DNA of 64,000 nt, from contig NC_064770.1 of NCBI RefSeq assembly GCF_011397635.1, positions 27,111,603 to 27,175,602 on the forward strand. The letters are read 5' to 3'. The stretch is from Epinephelus fuscoguttatus. Taxonomy: Eukaryota; Chordata; Actinopteri; Perciformes; Serranidae. The translations under genes were made by a program, and so were the position numbers. Every line of letters begins with the position of its first letter. Within the stretch, counting starts at the first letter, position 1. Positions 1-12,089 of the stretch are shown here, in pieces. The notes under the pieces were generated by a model. It saw only the letters and a list, made by a program, of their open reading frames with translations. It had not been told where the DNA came from and did no database searches.

Positions 1-850
1 AGGATTAATGCTCAGCAGATGCCCTTGTTATCCCCAGCAGACACTCTTGTAGGCAAAGTTTGTTTTTCTGGTTATTCTCGTAACAACAACAGTTCCATAA
101 GAGCTCTGTTCCAAAGAGATACTACTACATTACTGCATGTGATTTCATATTAGAATCAATTTGTGGATGGTATTACATGGAAGAAGGCCTGCTTTTACCT
201 AACTGATACTTGGTTACAAATAAAGTTAAGGAAATCTCTTTTAAACTCATTCACAAATTCTATCAGCTAAAAAATATATCAAAAAAAAAAAAAAAAAGAT
301 TTAAAAAGGAAATTGATGTGAGTTGTAGTTTCTGTGATGACGATCCTGATACTGTTGTTCATTTATTTTGGTATTGCCCTGTTGTTAAAAGATTCTGGCA
401 GAGCTTATGTGATTTTGTTTGTGATAATATTGATGCTGATTTTGATTTGCTTTGGAAGAATGTAGTGTTTGGTCTCTTAAAAAATGATAATGCACAGAAA
501 AAAAATACACACATACATGATTCATTTTATTATTATAATGGCCAAATTTCATATTCATCGATGTAAGTTGACGAATAGAAAACCTTACTTTGTTGCTTTT
601 GACAAAGAGATCAAATGATACATTCACTCAATCCAGTACTCTCAAAACTAAAAGCAATTAGAACTGTGACTGCTTGCACTATGTTAAATATATTTTTGTA
701 GCTCTCTTTATACTGGTTATGCCCTAGCAGTGTTCTGTGATGTTAATGAAAAAGTACTTTTTTTCATTGTACTTAATAGGCCTATTATTCTTACTATGTA
801 CTTTTTACCTGTTTTATAAATAAAATAAAAAAAAGAAAAGAAAAGAAATG
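1..850 (+). mobile_element. 3' end of a LINE (L1/Tx1-like, zf-RVT type)
   Basis: This is a truncated non-LTR retrotransposon. Positions 210-566 encode a C-terminal ORF2 piece with the pattern VTNKVKEISFKLIHKFY, then C-x2-C (CSFCDDDP), then HLFWYCP. That arrangement is the zinc-binding segment found after the reverse transcriptase in L1/Tx1-like fish LINEs. A run of A at 281-297 disturbs the reading frame, and the frame ends without the usual remainder of the protein. An AT-rich 3' tail of AAAAG repeats closes the element near 849. The 5' part lies outside the window. The family call rests on remembered motif patterns, not a search. Confidence 0.75.
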
Positions 851-1018
851 GTTATCCAAAATAAAGATGAATAAAAGAATTTATAATTTTATTTTACTGC
901 CTTCCCTCATACAATTTGTTTTTTTTTTGGGAAGATGAGCTTAACATTTCGATACTTTGGAAACAATTTTCAGAACAATTTACAAGACGAGCTCTTTGAT
1001 GATGAAAGCTAATGTTGT

Positions 1019-1090
1019 CTTCCGGCGCTGTTTGATGACGTCACGTTTCGACACCGGAAAATGAATATTTTTGTAGTTCGGTCAGGAGTT
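1019..1090 (+). promoter_or_regulatory. Candidate fbxw9 core promoter (CRE and ETS sites)
   Basis: A perfect palindromic cAMP-response element, TGACGTCA, lies at 1036-1043. It is flanked by ETS-type cores: CTTCCGG at about 1019-1025 and ACCGGAA at about 1053-1059. There is no TATA box. CRE plus ETS without TATA is typical of vertebrate housekeeping promoters. It lies about 600 bp upstream of the fbxw9 start codon, so a long 5' UTR or a 5' UTR intron is implied. The exact start site cannot be read from the sequence. Confidence 0.5.
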
Positions 1091-1644
1091 CGCCAAGGCA
1101 ACGGTCAATATTCCTGCACTACATGAGATTTCCGTCTTAATTTAGTTTATATCTTGACAGTGGCTGACCGCTTAGTCACACTGACTCACTCGACGACTTT
1201 TAACCACCGGCTATCACTGTCAACGGCTGGACTTGTTACCAGCGACCAGTATCGTTTGTACTTTAAGCTAACGTTAATCTGCTGTCCGTTAGTAAACATT
1301 ACGTTAATTGTTTGTTCTGTAACGACAGTTTTTGTATTTATTCGACAGACACCTGTTGCTGACACAGTCATCCAGCGAAACCGAAAAGAAAGGGATTTTA
1401 CTCTCGGGCAACGTTAACTAAAGCTTTGCAAAAATATTGTATGTCTGAATTGTAACGTTACCAATGTAGCCGACGCTAAGCTAAGTCCTTAAGAGCTAAC
1501 ATTTTGTCACGTTTCGTTGTCACAGTATTCAAGGTTTTATGTAATAAAACACATACATGCGACAATAGAAAATGGAGGTAGTGTAAAGTAATGTTGGCTG
1601 ATAGTATATGAGTGGTGGTCTTGTGCTGAAAGGGGGAAAAGGTG

Positions 1645-4600
1645 ATGTCTGAGGTCAGGGTTGACTTGTATGAACAGGAGGCAGGGACAAACTGTGACCA
1701 GGGTGGACCCTCTCCTGACCCTGTGAAATCCCCCACTGTGGAAGCTTCTGGGCCTGACCTGCAGGGGTGAGACTTTCTTTCACACCCAATTAACTTGCTG
1801 TATATGAAAGTATATGAGATCACATTTATGTTCATATTCCCTCCAGTCTTCTGCCTGCGGGTCCCCCATCCTCATCAGACGTCAGCCCCTCACCCTCCAC
1901 TGAGACAAGTGGCTTGTTGTCATTACCATGGGAGATGGTGACCCACATTGCCTCACACCTTCCCGCTCAGTGTGTCATCACTGTGCTGCCAAAGGTTAGT
2001 TTTAAATTGCTTTTGGCTCATCGCTTCCATAAAGTTCCTCTGAAGTTGTCTTGTTGGCTAATTTTCATGCTAATTTGTTTGTTCAAACACAATATCACTA
2101 AATAACTATGTGATATATCTGTCTGTTTCACTCTGTACCCTCAAAATATATTAGGAAAACTAACAGTCTTATGGCTTTTCAGTAAAGTTTATCTCTGAAA
2201 TGTATTTTTGGATGGTGGCTCGTCTGTGACGTGCCAAACAGCGTAGGAGAAACACTAATTTGTAAATTGAAAGTGCTTTATTCAGTGTTTTGACTGGTTT
2301 TAACCTTCTGGTTTGTTTGTGTTGGAGAGGATTAGACCTCTGCGGATAATTTTGCTCTCGGTAAAAACCTTCTGAACAACAAACACTGAAGGAGTTCTGA
2401 CTGTCAGAAGTTTCAGCTGGTTGTAATCTGCAATCCTCACATTTATGAAGCCATTTTTTAAAAGTATTTTGAATCCTGCATTGTTTATATTCATGCTCAC
2501 AAGCGCAGTTTTCCTCCTCCCTGCCTTTGTTGGCACATTGCTGTGTTTGTTGGTGTGTTACTGCCACATATTGATCAGTGGAATAGAGTGAAGCCATTGA
2601 CAGGAATGTGCAGGTGTATCCAGTTCATATCGCTATTCTAGTTCAGAAACTCCACAGTGAGCCTTATGACTTTATCAATCTGTAACATATTGGACATTTT
2701 CCCTCTTCCTCCTCTTTTCAGGTCTGTCATGCACTGGGCAATGTGGGTAAGGACAACACCGCTTGGCAACTCAGGGCACGCAGACTAATAGGATCCCGAG
2801 CTGGCTTCCCAGTGGGGCCAAGGGAGGACTTTGACTGGCCTTCCGCATGCCTAGAGATGGAGCAGCTGATAACCTGCTGGACAGGACAAGCACACCTTGT
2901 GGCCAGACAGACCCAGGAGGATGCGGGTGAAAGGGACCAAGTGAGGCAGCAGCAAAGGGCAGGGCAGGATGGGGAAGCCATAGCAGAAGCGCAGGAAGAT
3001 GGTAGAGAGGATGAGGTGGAAGGGGTGGGAGTGGAAGCGCAGGAGGTTGCGTATGATGTTGATGAAGGGATGGAGGTGGCAATGGAGGGTGAGGATGAGG
3101 AAATGCAGCCCATCATCGCAGGTGGAGATCAACTGGCACGATTGAGAGAGGAGTTTGAAGAGAGGCTGGAGGATGATGCAGCAGCACTAATGGAAGAAGA
3201 AAGGGACCACGCGATGGTGTTTGGTGGTAACGAGGGGCAAGATGATGCTCTTAATCACCAAGAAGACTTGGTGGACCCCAGGAATCTGGGTAATGGAAGA
3301 CAGGGAGCAATGGAGCAACGTCAGACCCCCAGAAGTCCTAGCCCACCTCCAGCGCTGGAGTGCATCACCCTACCTTCAGGCCACATTGCCCAGGTCAACT
3401 CAGTGCTCCTTGTGGGGGGAGTGGGGGCAGTTTGTGCCACAGGCTCCAGAGACTGGAATGTCAAACTGTGGGATCTACAGGCAGGCCCTAGTGGCACGCT
3501 GCTGCATACACTGGGAGGACAAGGTGACTTCAGCACTCATCGGGGCTGGGTGTGGTGCCTGGCATCTCAGGGGCCTCTGTTGGCCTCAGGCGGGTTCGAC
3601 AGTACGGTGAGGCTGTGGGACCTACAGGCCGGTGGTGCAGAGAGGGGCCTGATCAGGGCTGGAGCTGCTGTCCTCTGCCTGTCCTGTCAGACGGATGTAT
3701 TGCTGGCTGGTACATTTGACAAGAGGGTCAGCATGTATGACACCAGAGGTGAGGGGGTTTAGCATATCACTTGCTTTTCAGTTTTAGTGTGCATGAAGTG
3801 CAAATAAAATCTAAAAATGTGATGATAGAGCGATGACGTGTGTCATAAATCTTAAATCAATACACTTCTCAATTAATCTTTGATAGCAGTTAGCTTTGTA
3901 AGAGATTATAGAAAGAAATCACTATATGACATAATTCTGTCTACAGCTGCTGAGCCCCTGGTAAAAAGCCTCCGTCTCCATGGTAACGCTGTAATGTGCC
4001 TAGCTGCAGATGACAAGTACATCATCTCTGGGAGCAAAGACTGCACTGTGGCCATCTATGACCGTAGGGCAGGCAAGGGCTTGAAGAAACTTCGGGTAGA
4101 CGCAAACACACAAACACACATTGCATTGCATTTGTGTGCATATCTGCGCAGATGCACCTGTACATAAAGACTAACTCCAATCAACCACTCCATTTCTAGC
4201 TGAGCTCTTACCTGCTGTCCATGAGCTACAGTGGCTGTGAGGTATGGGCAGGAGACAACAGCGGTATGCTCCACTCCTTTTCCATGCAGGCGGGGACCCT
4301 AAAACCCCTGTCCCAGTTTGATGTGGGACACACAGCTCTGGTCACTGGCATCCACAGGTCCCCTGGGAGCCTCTACACCTGTTCATCTGATCGCACTGTC
4401 AAGGTCGGATGAGGCAGATTCATTGTTAGCTGTTAAACCAACTCCTGAACAGTCTTTATTGTAAATTCTGGTCTGTATTGCAGGTCCATATCCCTTGTGC
4501 TCCTCCGAGGACGTTATGCACACTGAATCACCAAACTGCAGTCAATGGGGTGAGTGCTTTGTGTCACAACATATAGATGATTAAAATGTGCAGTTGTTTA

Positions 4601-5297
4601 CCTTTTGAAGATGGTATTGTTACTGTAATCATACGAAGATCATTTTTATTTAACAAGGCTTTATGTTTGTGGCCTGTGTGAGAAGATAGCCTGAGTGGAT
4701 GTCACAAAGGTTTGTTAAGGGGGGAGCTGATGATCCTCTCAGCCATCTTGACAAGTAGCCACAGGTCTTTCTTTTCAGAGTCCTTAGAGAGAATATCCTT
4801 TTGCTGGGCTCTTTTGATGATGTGGGAGGTGTTCAGACTACAGGTCAGGTCCTCTGCAATGCGCACCTTCAGGAACTTTGCCTCTGCCCTGATGTCCCTG
4901 CTAAGAATACCAGGCTAGCTTTTTCTTACAGCGAGCTGTTAAAGCTTCATGCACTTCTCCTAGGAGATCTTACCCGCTCACAAAAGTCACATAGTGCAAG
5001 AACAGGTGCTCGGGGCACAGCGTGGAAATCAAACGGGCACCATTTTCCCTATTACAAATCGTTCTACCAATAGAATGATTTTGAAGCTGTTATTCCAAGG
5101 TAAAAACTTGCATAATGTTGCTTTAATACAGTTGTTAGTGTGGTTTTGCTATGTTTTTAAAGACTATTCCAGGCTCATCGTTATTTCTGAAATGTTCTTC
5201 CTCTTCTTTCTTCAACCATCAGCTCAGTGTGGAGGCTGGAGTCCTCGCCGTAGCCTCAGGGGATGTGTCTGTGGAGGTCTGGAGGCCCAGAAAATGA
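1645..5297 (+). CDS. fbxw9: F-box and WD repeat protein 9 (seven coding exons)
   Basis: Inferred exons are 1645-1766, 1847-1994, 2722-3748, 3947-4095, 4200-4403, 4484-4549 and 5223-5297. Phases agree across all junctions and the product is 596 aa. The start is supported by an in-frame stop at 1627-1629 just upstream. Residues 67-105 form an F-box (LPWEMVTHIASHLPAQCVI), which would bind Skp1 in an SCF ubiquitin ligase. Residues of about 150-300 are a very acidic linker rich in Glu and Gln. From about 300 to the end come WD40 strands: GSRDWNVKLWD, GGFDSTVRLWD, GTFDKRVSMYD, GSKDCTVAIYD, a degenerate AGDNSGMLHSF, SSDRTVKV, and a final GDVSVEVW, suggesting a seven-blade propeller for substrate binding. 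Adjacency to gng14 and dhps supports fbxw9 over other FBXW genes. The donor after exon 5 (GTCGGA) is weak. Substrates are unknown from sequence. Confidence 0.9.
4700..4990 (-). mobile_element. L2-like LINE reverse-transcriptase fragment in fbxw9 intron 6
   Basis: Read on the minus strand, 4712-4918 encodes a peptide with KVRIAEDLTCSLNTSHIIK followed by AQQ. This resembles the late reverse-transcriptase region of fish L2/Maui LINEs (GVxISEDLTWxxNTxxxxKKAQQ). It is short, frame-disrupted and lies wholly inside an fbxw9 intron, so it is a dead insertion. The DNA just after it, to about 5070, may belong to the same or another repeat, but I see no ends. Confidence 0.5.
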
Positions 5298-6318
5298 ACA
5301 CTTGAAAGCAGGTGGTGAGGCCATCTGAAGCCTATCGACACCACGCTGACATCGTTAGCATTTTGAAATTTACAACAACTACATAACTGAAACAAAGAAA
5401 CAGCTCTCTTGCTCTGCAGGCTGGCTTTATCAAGACAGATGTTAGCAGTAACTGATCAAATGGACACAGGCAGGTAGGACTGGAAGTAAAGACAGTGGAG
5501 CTGTGTGTGGTACATACTGTATGGCCAAACTGATTATTTTATTTTGCAGCTCTGCCAAACTGACATGTTGGAAATAGTCACTACCAGTTGTTTAATTTAG
5601 TTGTAATGCTGATTAATTTTTAATCCATTCTTCTTTGTTCTTGTGTTTATGTATTGTTACGTGGTAGAGGTGAGGTTGGGAAGGTTCAAATCACTTGCGT
5701 ATTGAGATTAACCTTTTTTTTTATTCCTTGTTTGATCCTGTTGGGAGATTTATTTATATTGTGAACACAAGAAATGTGTTTGTTGTTAATGTTTGTCTCA
5801 TTCACATATGTACCATTTTGTGCCAGAACTCAAACCTTACAAAGACATTTGTGGAAGTTTGTCTCTCCTCTTTTAGATACTGTGTGTTTTTATCATGTTT
5901 ACATGCTCCAAAATTCATTCAAAGTCCATTACTATAACTGACATCGTACCGAAAGCATTAGTTACTTGTCATGTACAGTGTAATACTTATATCCAGGTCC
6001 TCTGTGACATGCTGATTGTATTTGTAAAGCTATTTATTTGAACACTCTCCTCAGTGCTTTTCAATAGGTATGTCTGCCGTGTGTGTGTTAGGTTTAAAGG
6101 ACTATTTAATTGCTTGTATGAATCTAACTATTAATAATTTGCACAATACTTGACTGATGCATTCATGAAAACACATTTAAAGACCATTTCCACAGAAGAC
6201 GCCATCAAATGGCCTGAAAATGTAGAGTCTGACTTGTTGGCTGAACGTGTTCGCTGTTCTGTTTGGAGTTACCACTGAACAGCTTTGTGGTGAATGTTTG
6301 GACAAAGCAGTTATTAAA
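5298..6318 (+). other. fbxw9 3' untranslated region with candidate poly(A) signal
   Basis: About 1 kb of AT-rich sequence follows the fbxw9 stop codon with no further coding signal. The best poly(A) signal I see is ATTAAA at 6313-6318. The transcript end is therefore inferred to lie near 6335, just before the repeat that starts at 6529. Confidence 0.45.
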
Positions 6319-6528
6319 ATTTCAAATTGTTCACTTGAATCCTGAGTCATGTGACCTCATGTGATTCCTGACTATTAAAAGGTTGCGATCAAACACTTTA
6401 AGGGACAAATATATTTATTACTCTCCTTTGTAAAGAAGCAGAAAGAAAGCCTTTCAGAAACTCTGCAAAATGCTAAACCATTACCGTAACTTTTCACATT
6501 TGTTCTTCACTTGTGGCTAGTGCTGTCT

Positions 6529-8034
6529 TTAAAGGTCCAGTGTGTAGGATTTGGTGGCATCTAGCACTGAGATTGCAAACAGTGGCGCCCTCTAGAGGCG
6601 GCCCCTGCTGATGAAAATAATTGGTGGCCTATGTTAGGGTTTTCAAGAGGCTGTGGTGCGCTCTTTTTTTCTTTTGTTTTAAGCTAATGCAAAGGCATCG
6701 ATTGGTACCAGCCATCTTGGCAGAGCTTGTCAGGAAGGGGACTAAGTAACATAAGGTAACAACTAAAGGCCTTTGCACACTGAGTCTGTTTTTTACAGAT
6801 GCGTGTCTTTATCTGTCAATATGTCAGTCCTTGCACAATGTGTTATTGATGTGTTTTTGTGTCGCAATACGTGACAAGATAAAAAAAGACATTTCCCTCT
6901 CTGCCTCTCTCCTCTGGAGTTATCTGTCTGACTGACATCACTTCCTCCATGTCTTTCATTTGGCACTGCGGCTGGTGGAGCTGGAGCTGTCCTCCCTCTC
7001 TCTCTCCACATTCTGTGTGCGGTCCACATCCTCCTCTTCATCATCACCTGCCTGAATATTACTATCTGACCTGGTGAAAGTAGCTATCTGAGTTTAGCAA
7101 TGATTCTGTGCGCCCTGTTCCTCTGTCTTGTCGCGGCTGTGTCCTGCTGCCACATTTTCTTCACTGATTCTTGGTCCAGCGTTTCTAAATGCACTGACAG
7201 ATGCGAAAAACACAAAATAGAACCTGTTTCGAAACTTTTAATGACGGATGAAAGTATTGGACTCAGTGTGCAAATGTAAAGTCTTATTTATCTTTAGATG
7301 TGTGACAATTCTGGACGAAAAAACAGACTCGGTGTGCAAAGGCCTCAACATGGTCATTTTCAAAGAGGGTTCCTTGGGTCCCACCTCAAGATATCCGAAT
7401 GCTTTGAATACTCGTCAACTTGAGACATGTTCCTAGTAGATGTTTTTGTTCCTTTCAATCAATGTACTCCTTAAAATTAAAGCTGTATATTTGTCTTTTA
7501 AAGGAAAACCTACTTGAAGAACAGTGAATCGCCGAACACTTATATAGATACGTAACACATTAAAACAGGATTGTCCTGGAACTCAAAATATTAACTGTAC
7601 CAGTACTCGTCTATGCACATCAGATAATTAGCAATGTTAACTGTAAAATAAGAAACCAATAACAGCATGACATAGCTGTAACTAGCAGATATACTTAAAC
7701 AGCGGACGTGAATACCTTAAATTCAGTTATGCATTTTGGTTTTGGTGAGCCACCCCAAAATCTTCAGTGGCCTCATTTGGCCACCCCTGTGAAAAATATC
7801 TGGGGGCACCACCTGTTGCAGAACTGAAACTTCTCCTGTGTGCCAAGCATGTAGGTGAGCTACAGTAGCCAACGTGAAAACACTTTGTATGGAGATATGA
7901 ACGGCTCATTCTAAGGTAACAATAACACAGTGATTCTTATTTTTAGGTGATGATAAACTAATGAAAACAGTCATGAGTATTTTATACCATTTATACCAAT
8001 AAATGCAGCTAAATCCTTCACACAGGGCCTATTA
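6529..8034. mobile_element. TTAA-type MITE-like repeat, copy 1
   Basis: The left end is TTAAAGGTCCAGTGTGTAGG at 6529-6548. The right end at 8011-8034 is a worn inverted copy (AATCCTTCACACAGGGCCT). The right interior, such as CGGCTCATTCTAAGGTAAC near 7900, matches the right arms of two further copies at 33.1 kb and 53.8 kb. TTAA at the ends fits elements that duplicate a TTAA target (piggyBac or Kolobok style), but no transposase is present. A separate inverted-repeat element at 6768-7344 sits inside this copy. Confidence 0.6.
6768..7344. mobile_element. Nested inverted-repeat element of 577 bp
   Basis: The left end reads GGCCTTTGCACACTGAGTCT, continuing into GTTTTTT. The right end at about 7316-7344 is its inverted copy with one change (CACACCGAGTC). 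The terminal repeats are about 27 bp. No convincing coding sequence or clear target-site duplication is visible, so the superfamily is undecided. It interrupts the larger TTAA-type repeat and is therefore younger than it. Confidence 0.6.
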
Positions 8035-8118
8035 TGTTGTACACATTTATCAGTAGAAAATCTGAAGACATGAGTTGTCCTTATGGGAGTCCGTTATGTG
8101 GTGATAATCTCCAAACTG

Positions 8119-8530
8119 TCAAAGCAGCACACAGGTCTTCTTGTCTTTGAAAGGATTGGCTGAGGCAGCGATGCCGGTGAGCAGAGGGTCACTGCGCCTG
8201 TGCTCCTGACAGTACCGGACCAAGTCAGCTGCTGTCAGGGAGATCTGCTGGGACAGAGGTGGACAGGGTACTGAAATATCAATGTAAAAAACTATTTGGC
8301 ATTGGATGTTTATGATAGAAACGTGGAGCATATATTCTGAGCTGTAGAAATCTTCAAACCACTGATCTCATGTGGTGCAGTTCAGGTCTATGATGAAGCT
8401 ATCATGCATACAGATGATCAGATTGTTAACCTACCTTGATTCTCTCCATGCCCGCCTCCACCCGCAGCTGATCCACCAGTTTTTGTGCCTGAATAATGCT
8501 GTTGCTGCTGCTGCACATCTTTCCTGACAT
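8119..8530 (-). CDS. gng14: G protein gamma subunit, two exons (probably gng14)
   Basis: Exon 1 is 8435-8530 and exon 2 is 8119-8244, read on the minus strand; the product is 73 aa. Exon 1 gives an N-terminal helix (QAQKLVDQLRVEAGMERIK). Exon 2 gives LTAADLVRYC, then DPLLTG, then NPFKDKKTCVLL and stop. The order of helix, DPLL and NPF followed by a CaaX box is diagnostic of heterotrimeric G gamma subunits, which pair with G beta at the membrane. The final Leu of CVLL predicts geranylgeranylation. The two-exon layout and 73 aa length fit the family. I chose the acceptor that leaves ERIK-ISLTAADL, aligning with ERIKVSQAAAEL of relatives. The paralogue name rests mainly on position beside fbxw9 and dhps; gng8-type subunits also end in CVLL. 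Confidence 0.85.
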
Positions 8531-9849
8531 TACCTTCAGTATAAAAACCCTGCTATCAGGACTCGGTGTCCTTTGTCACGACCAAAAGGAGCAGCAGGAA
8601 AATGATTTCGAGCCGTATGAATCCAAAGAGCCGGCACAGGTTGTGCAGGAGTCTGGTCAGAGGAGCTCCTGACTGCCCTTTCTCACCTGTGCCCCCTTTT
8701 TATTCACTGTTGGGGCCAGTTCAAAGGCCCTGTGATATGAAAGGTCATACAGCACAGGGTTGTAAAGGTCACACACATCACACATCACTTCACAGACACT
8801 ACTGATGAAAAGATTATCGGCTGGGGCATTATGCTACGCTGCAAGTGTGCTTTCTGACTTGAAGCTACTATGTGTGTGTTTGCTTTTTACTAAAGAGGCA
8901 GGCGACTCATTCAAAAGAGGAAGAGTGTGTTTATGGAACAATAGAAAGGTGGGGCATTTGAAGTCTTTGGGGAGAGAGTGAGGGCACATCTCATCAATAT
9001 ATTGACAATAAATAGAGAGAAAAAGAAAATGCAACGCTACAATAGGCCCCCATGCACTGCTGTCCGGAATAATCACTAGCAAATGTAATCATGACCTTAA
9101 ATAAACTTAACAAATTCAAAAGTCACACAAAACAGAATAAAGGTCACAAAAGCAGCAGTTAGTTGCAGGGGGCTCTATACAGAGGCACACATCTGCTTTA
9201 CCTGGCTGTAAAGTTGTCAGTGACGTCATTACGTGTCAGCTCCTGAGTGAGTTCCGCATCGGTGCTGGCGGCAGACACACCACCACATGTTCCTGTGCTG
9301 TTGTTGAACGCAGTTTTGTGTCAATGGGCTGAAGTTTCAAAGAACTTCGCTCAGCAGAGGCAACTGACAGTGCTGTAGCGACGCCCACATTTCCCATCAT
9401 GCCTAGCGCTAGGCTGGGTCGTGTGTATTCTGAAGTAAAGTTTGCTGTTTTTTTGCTCCAAAACGCAAATGTCATATTTTGTTAGATTTTATAATGTGTC
9501 TGTTTTAAAGCAGTGGTTTATGCTGATTGTTGTAATTTTATCTTAGTTTATGAGTGACACCATTAGTGAGTTCGCTATTACACTTCGTTATAGCAGCTTT
9601 CGTCGGATGGGTGTTTATAGACTAAAACCAATGTTTGGGCGCTTCAGCAGATCTGCAGCAAACTCACATTGGTCTCATCTATATGTGTGAAAATTAAAAT
9701 ACCGTGAACAGAAACGAAGTCAATGAATCAGAGAGAATATCTGCCGAATTTGACTGTCGGAGAGAACAATAATGAAAGCGAAGTGAAGCATGGTAGCAGC
9801 GCCACCCAGTGTGTTAACGGCCGAGAGAAAGTTCAATTAAAGTTCTCAG
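8531..9849. other. Intergenic DNA upstream of gng14
   Basis: No supportable gene is seen. It must hold the gng14 promoter on the minus strand; a weak AATAAAAAG TATA-like stretch lies near 8698-8707, but I cannot fix a start site. Confidence 0.3.
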
Positions 9850-10445
9850 CGTCCACTTTATTAGGTACACCTTGCTAGTACCAGGTTAGACCCATTTTAC
9901 CTTCAGAACTGCCTTAATTCTTGGTGTCATAAATTCAACAAGGTGCTGGAAACATTCCTCAGAGACTTTGGTCCATATTGACATGATAGCATCACACAGT
10001 TGCTGCAGGTTTGTCGGCTGCACATCCATGATGTGAATCTCCCGTTCCACCACATCCCAAAGGTGCTCTATTGGACTGAGATCTGGTGACTGTGGAGGCC
10101 ACTGGAGTACAGTGAACTCATTGTCATGTTGAGATGATTTGATCTTTGTGACATGGTGCATTATTCTGCTGGAAGTAGCCATCAGAAGATGGGTACACTG
10201 TGGTCATAAAGGGATGGACACGGTCAGCAACAATACTCAGGTAGGCTGTGGTGTTTAAACCATGCTCAGTTGGTACTAAGGGACCCAAAGTGTGCCAAGA
10301 AAATATCCCCCACACCATTACACCACCACCACCAGCCTGAACTGTTGATACAAGGCAAGAAATCCAGACTCATCAGACCAGGCAACGTTTTCCCAAACTT
10401 CTATTGTCCAGTTTTGGTGAGCCTGTGTGAACTGTAGCCTCAGTT
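9850..10445 (-). pseudogene. Broken Tc1/mariner-like transposase with one terminal end
   Basis: Read on the minus strand, this fragment holds WSDES (about 10370), then GVMVWGIFSWHTLGPL, then APCHKD, then WPPQSPDLSPIEHLWD. These are the second and third parts of the Tc1 DD(E/D) catalytic core in the right order. The N-terminal DNA-binding half is missing and frames break near 10320 and 10130, so no active enzyme is encoded. The low-coordinate side ends at CACTTTATTAGGTACACC (about 9854-9871), the familiar terminal repeat of this group. No opposite terminal repeat is seen. Confidence 0.85.
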
Positions 10446-12089
10446 TCCTTCAGCTTTCAATTCTAGTATGGTACTGGATAGTTTAATAAAACTGGTGCCT
10501 CGTATTTTAAGTGTTATGTTCTGTGAGGAAAGTCTCAGTCTGCAAAGTAACCAGTATAACATGTCAGATAAACTCTGTCAGGTAAAAAGTAGTAGTACAA
10601 TGTTTTCCTCTGAAGTACAATCAGAAGTACACAGTAAGTGAGTAGTGGTGTTGCGTTGCATTTTTTCAAAGTGCTTTGGGGGCTTTCTGTAAGTTATTTT
10701 GGGGTACAATTAGTAAGAATAGCAACATAATTTAATATTTTTCAAATCTGAACATCATAATAAATCTGTTGCTGTCTGGGGTCCAGGTGTATTGCTTAGG
10801 AAAGTGTGGTGTCGAGTGTGAAGTTGTTTGTATGAGCGGTTCTCAAGAAAGCTGCAAACAGCAATATCACAGGCCAAGCATGTGACCTGTTCTGAACAGG
10901 CACGTTTTAAGAAGGAAGTTTCTTTCAAATGTATTAAAAAAGGGAAAACTAGAATGTACTATGACGGTTATATTCGACAGTGATTCAGCAGTATTATACA
11001 GTACTATACGAACAGTATAGTGTGTGCACTTTTCCTGCACAGCCCAGGCCCCAGGAAAGTGTGCCTGTCTTTGAAGCCAATATTCATAGTGGTCAAACAG
11101 CAGTACTGCAACTACCAGGGTCTGTCATGTGATACCAACGCCCAAAGGAAAGTTTTGCTGACAGTCACAATGCTCACAGCGGTCTAGTCTTTGTCTCGTC
11201 AAAAATAAAGAGATAAAATACTGAGAGTTGAGATCAAATTGCTGAAATTGTGCAGGCTCCTTTATGAGCCAGTCAACACTTCTTTTGGATCTTACTGTTA
11301 TCTCAAGAGCTTGAATAAAGATTACTGCAGTGAGAGAGGGAAAAGAGCATTTTAAGATCTTAAATTATCTCATATTGATGTTATACTGAGCTCAGTTATG
11401 TCTGGGAGAAATAGGTTGGACAAAGAACACATTTTATTTTGACTTTTCCTTTCATCTTTGTGGCCCCAAAATACATTTTCCTTTCGACTTAAACTGGGAA
11501 AGAGATGTCTATAAGTTAGTGAATACATTCTGTTGAGTGTCACAACTTCTGCAAAGTGACTCGTTCCACTATAAAGATTTAATCCATTTACTTTAATAAC
11601 ATTTCCAAAGTCTAAAAGAGCTGCAAGATTAAATTATGCTATCCCCTTGAAGATAGCGGAGCACAAAACCTGAAGTCAGTTCCAATACATCCATGGTGTG
11701 CCCCTCAATCGTATGATCTAAGATTGAAACTGTTAAGGTAGAGGGTTAGCCCCCCCACATGTATAATAGTTGATTACGGCCCTGCTTCACAATATCATTT
11801 TCTTTTAGATACATACAGTAAATACAATTTACTCCATACAAGTAATACTTAATATGCTTGTGCAAATTTCAAAAGCAGCACACTGACTTTTAATGGTGTC
11901 AATCAAGTGTGGTGTTGAGAAGTTAGAGTAGCCCCAACTCATCCATCTCTGGTCAACAAAGGCTTATTTAAATGTTTGATTATTGCAAATAACTGAATCT
12001 AGTAAATATAGTAATTAAAACAAATTGTTTACTATTATATTCAGAAGACAATGTATGTATTAAAGACTGTATTTCTACTGTCGGACTTG
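10446..12089. other. Intergenic DNA between Tc1 relic and dhps
   Basis: About 1.6 kb of AT-rich sequence with no open frame, RNA gene or repeat end I can defend. Confidence 0.4.
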
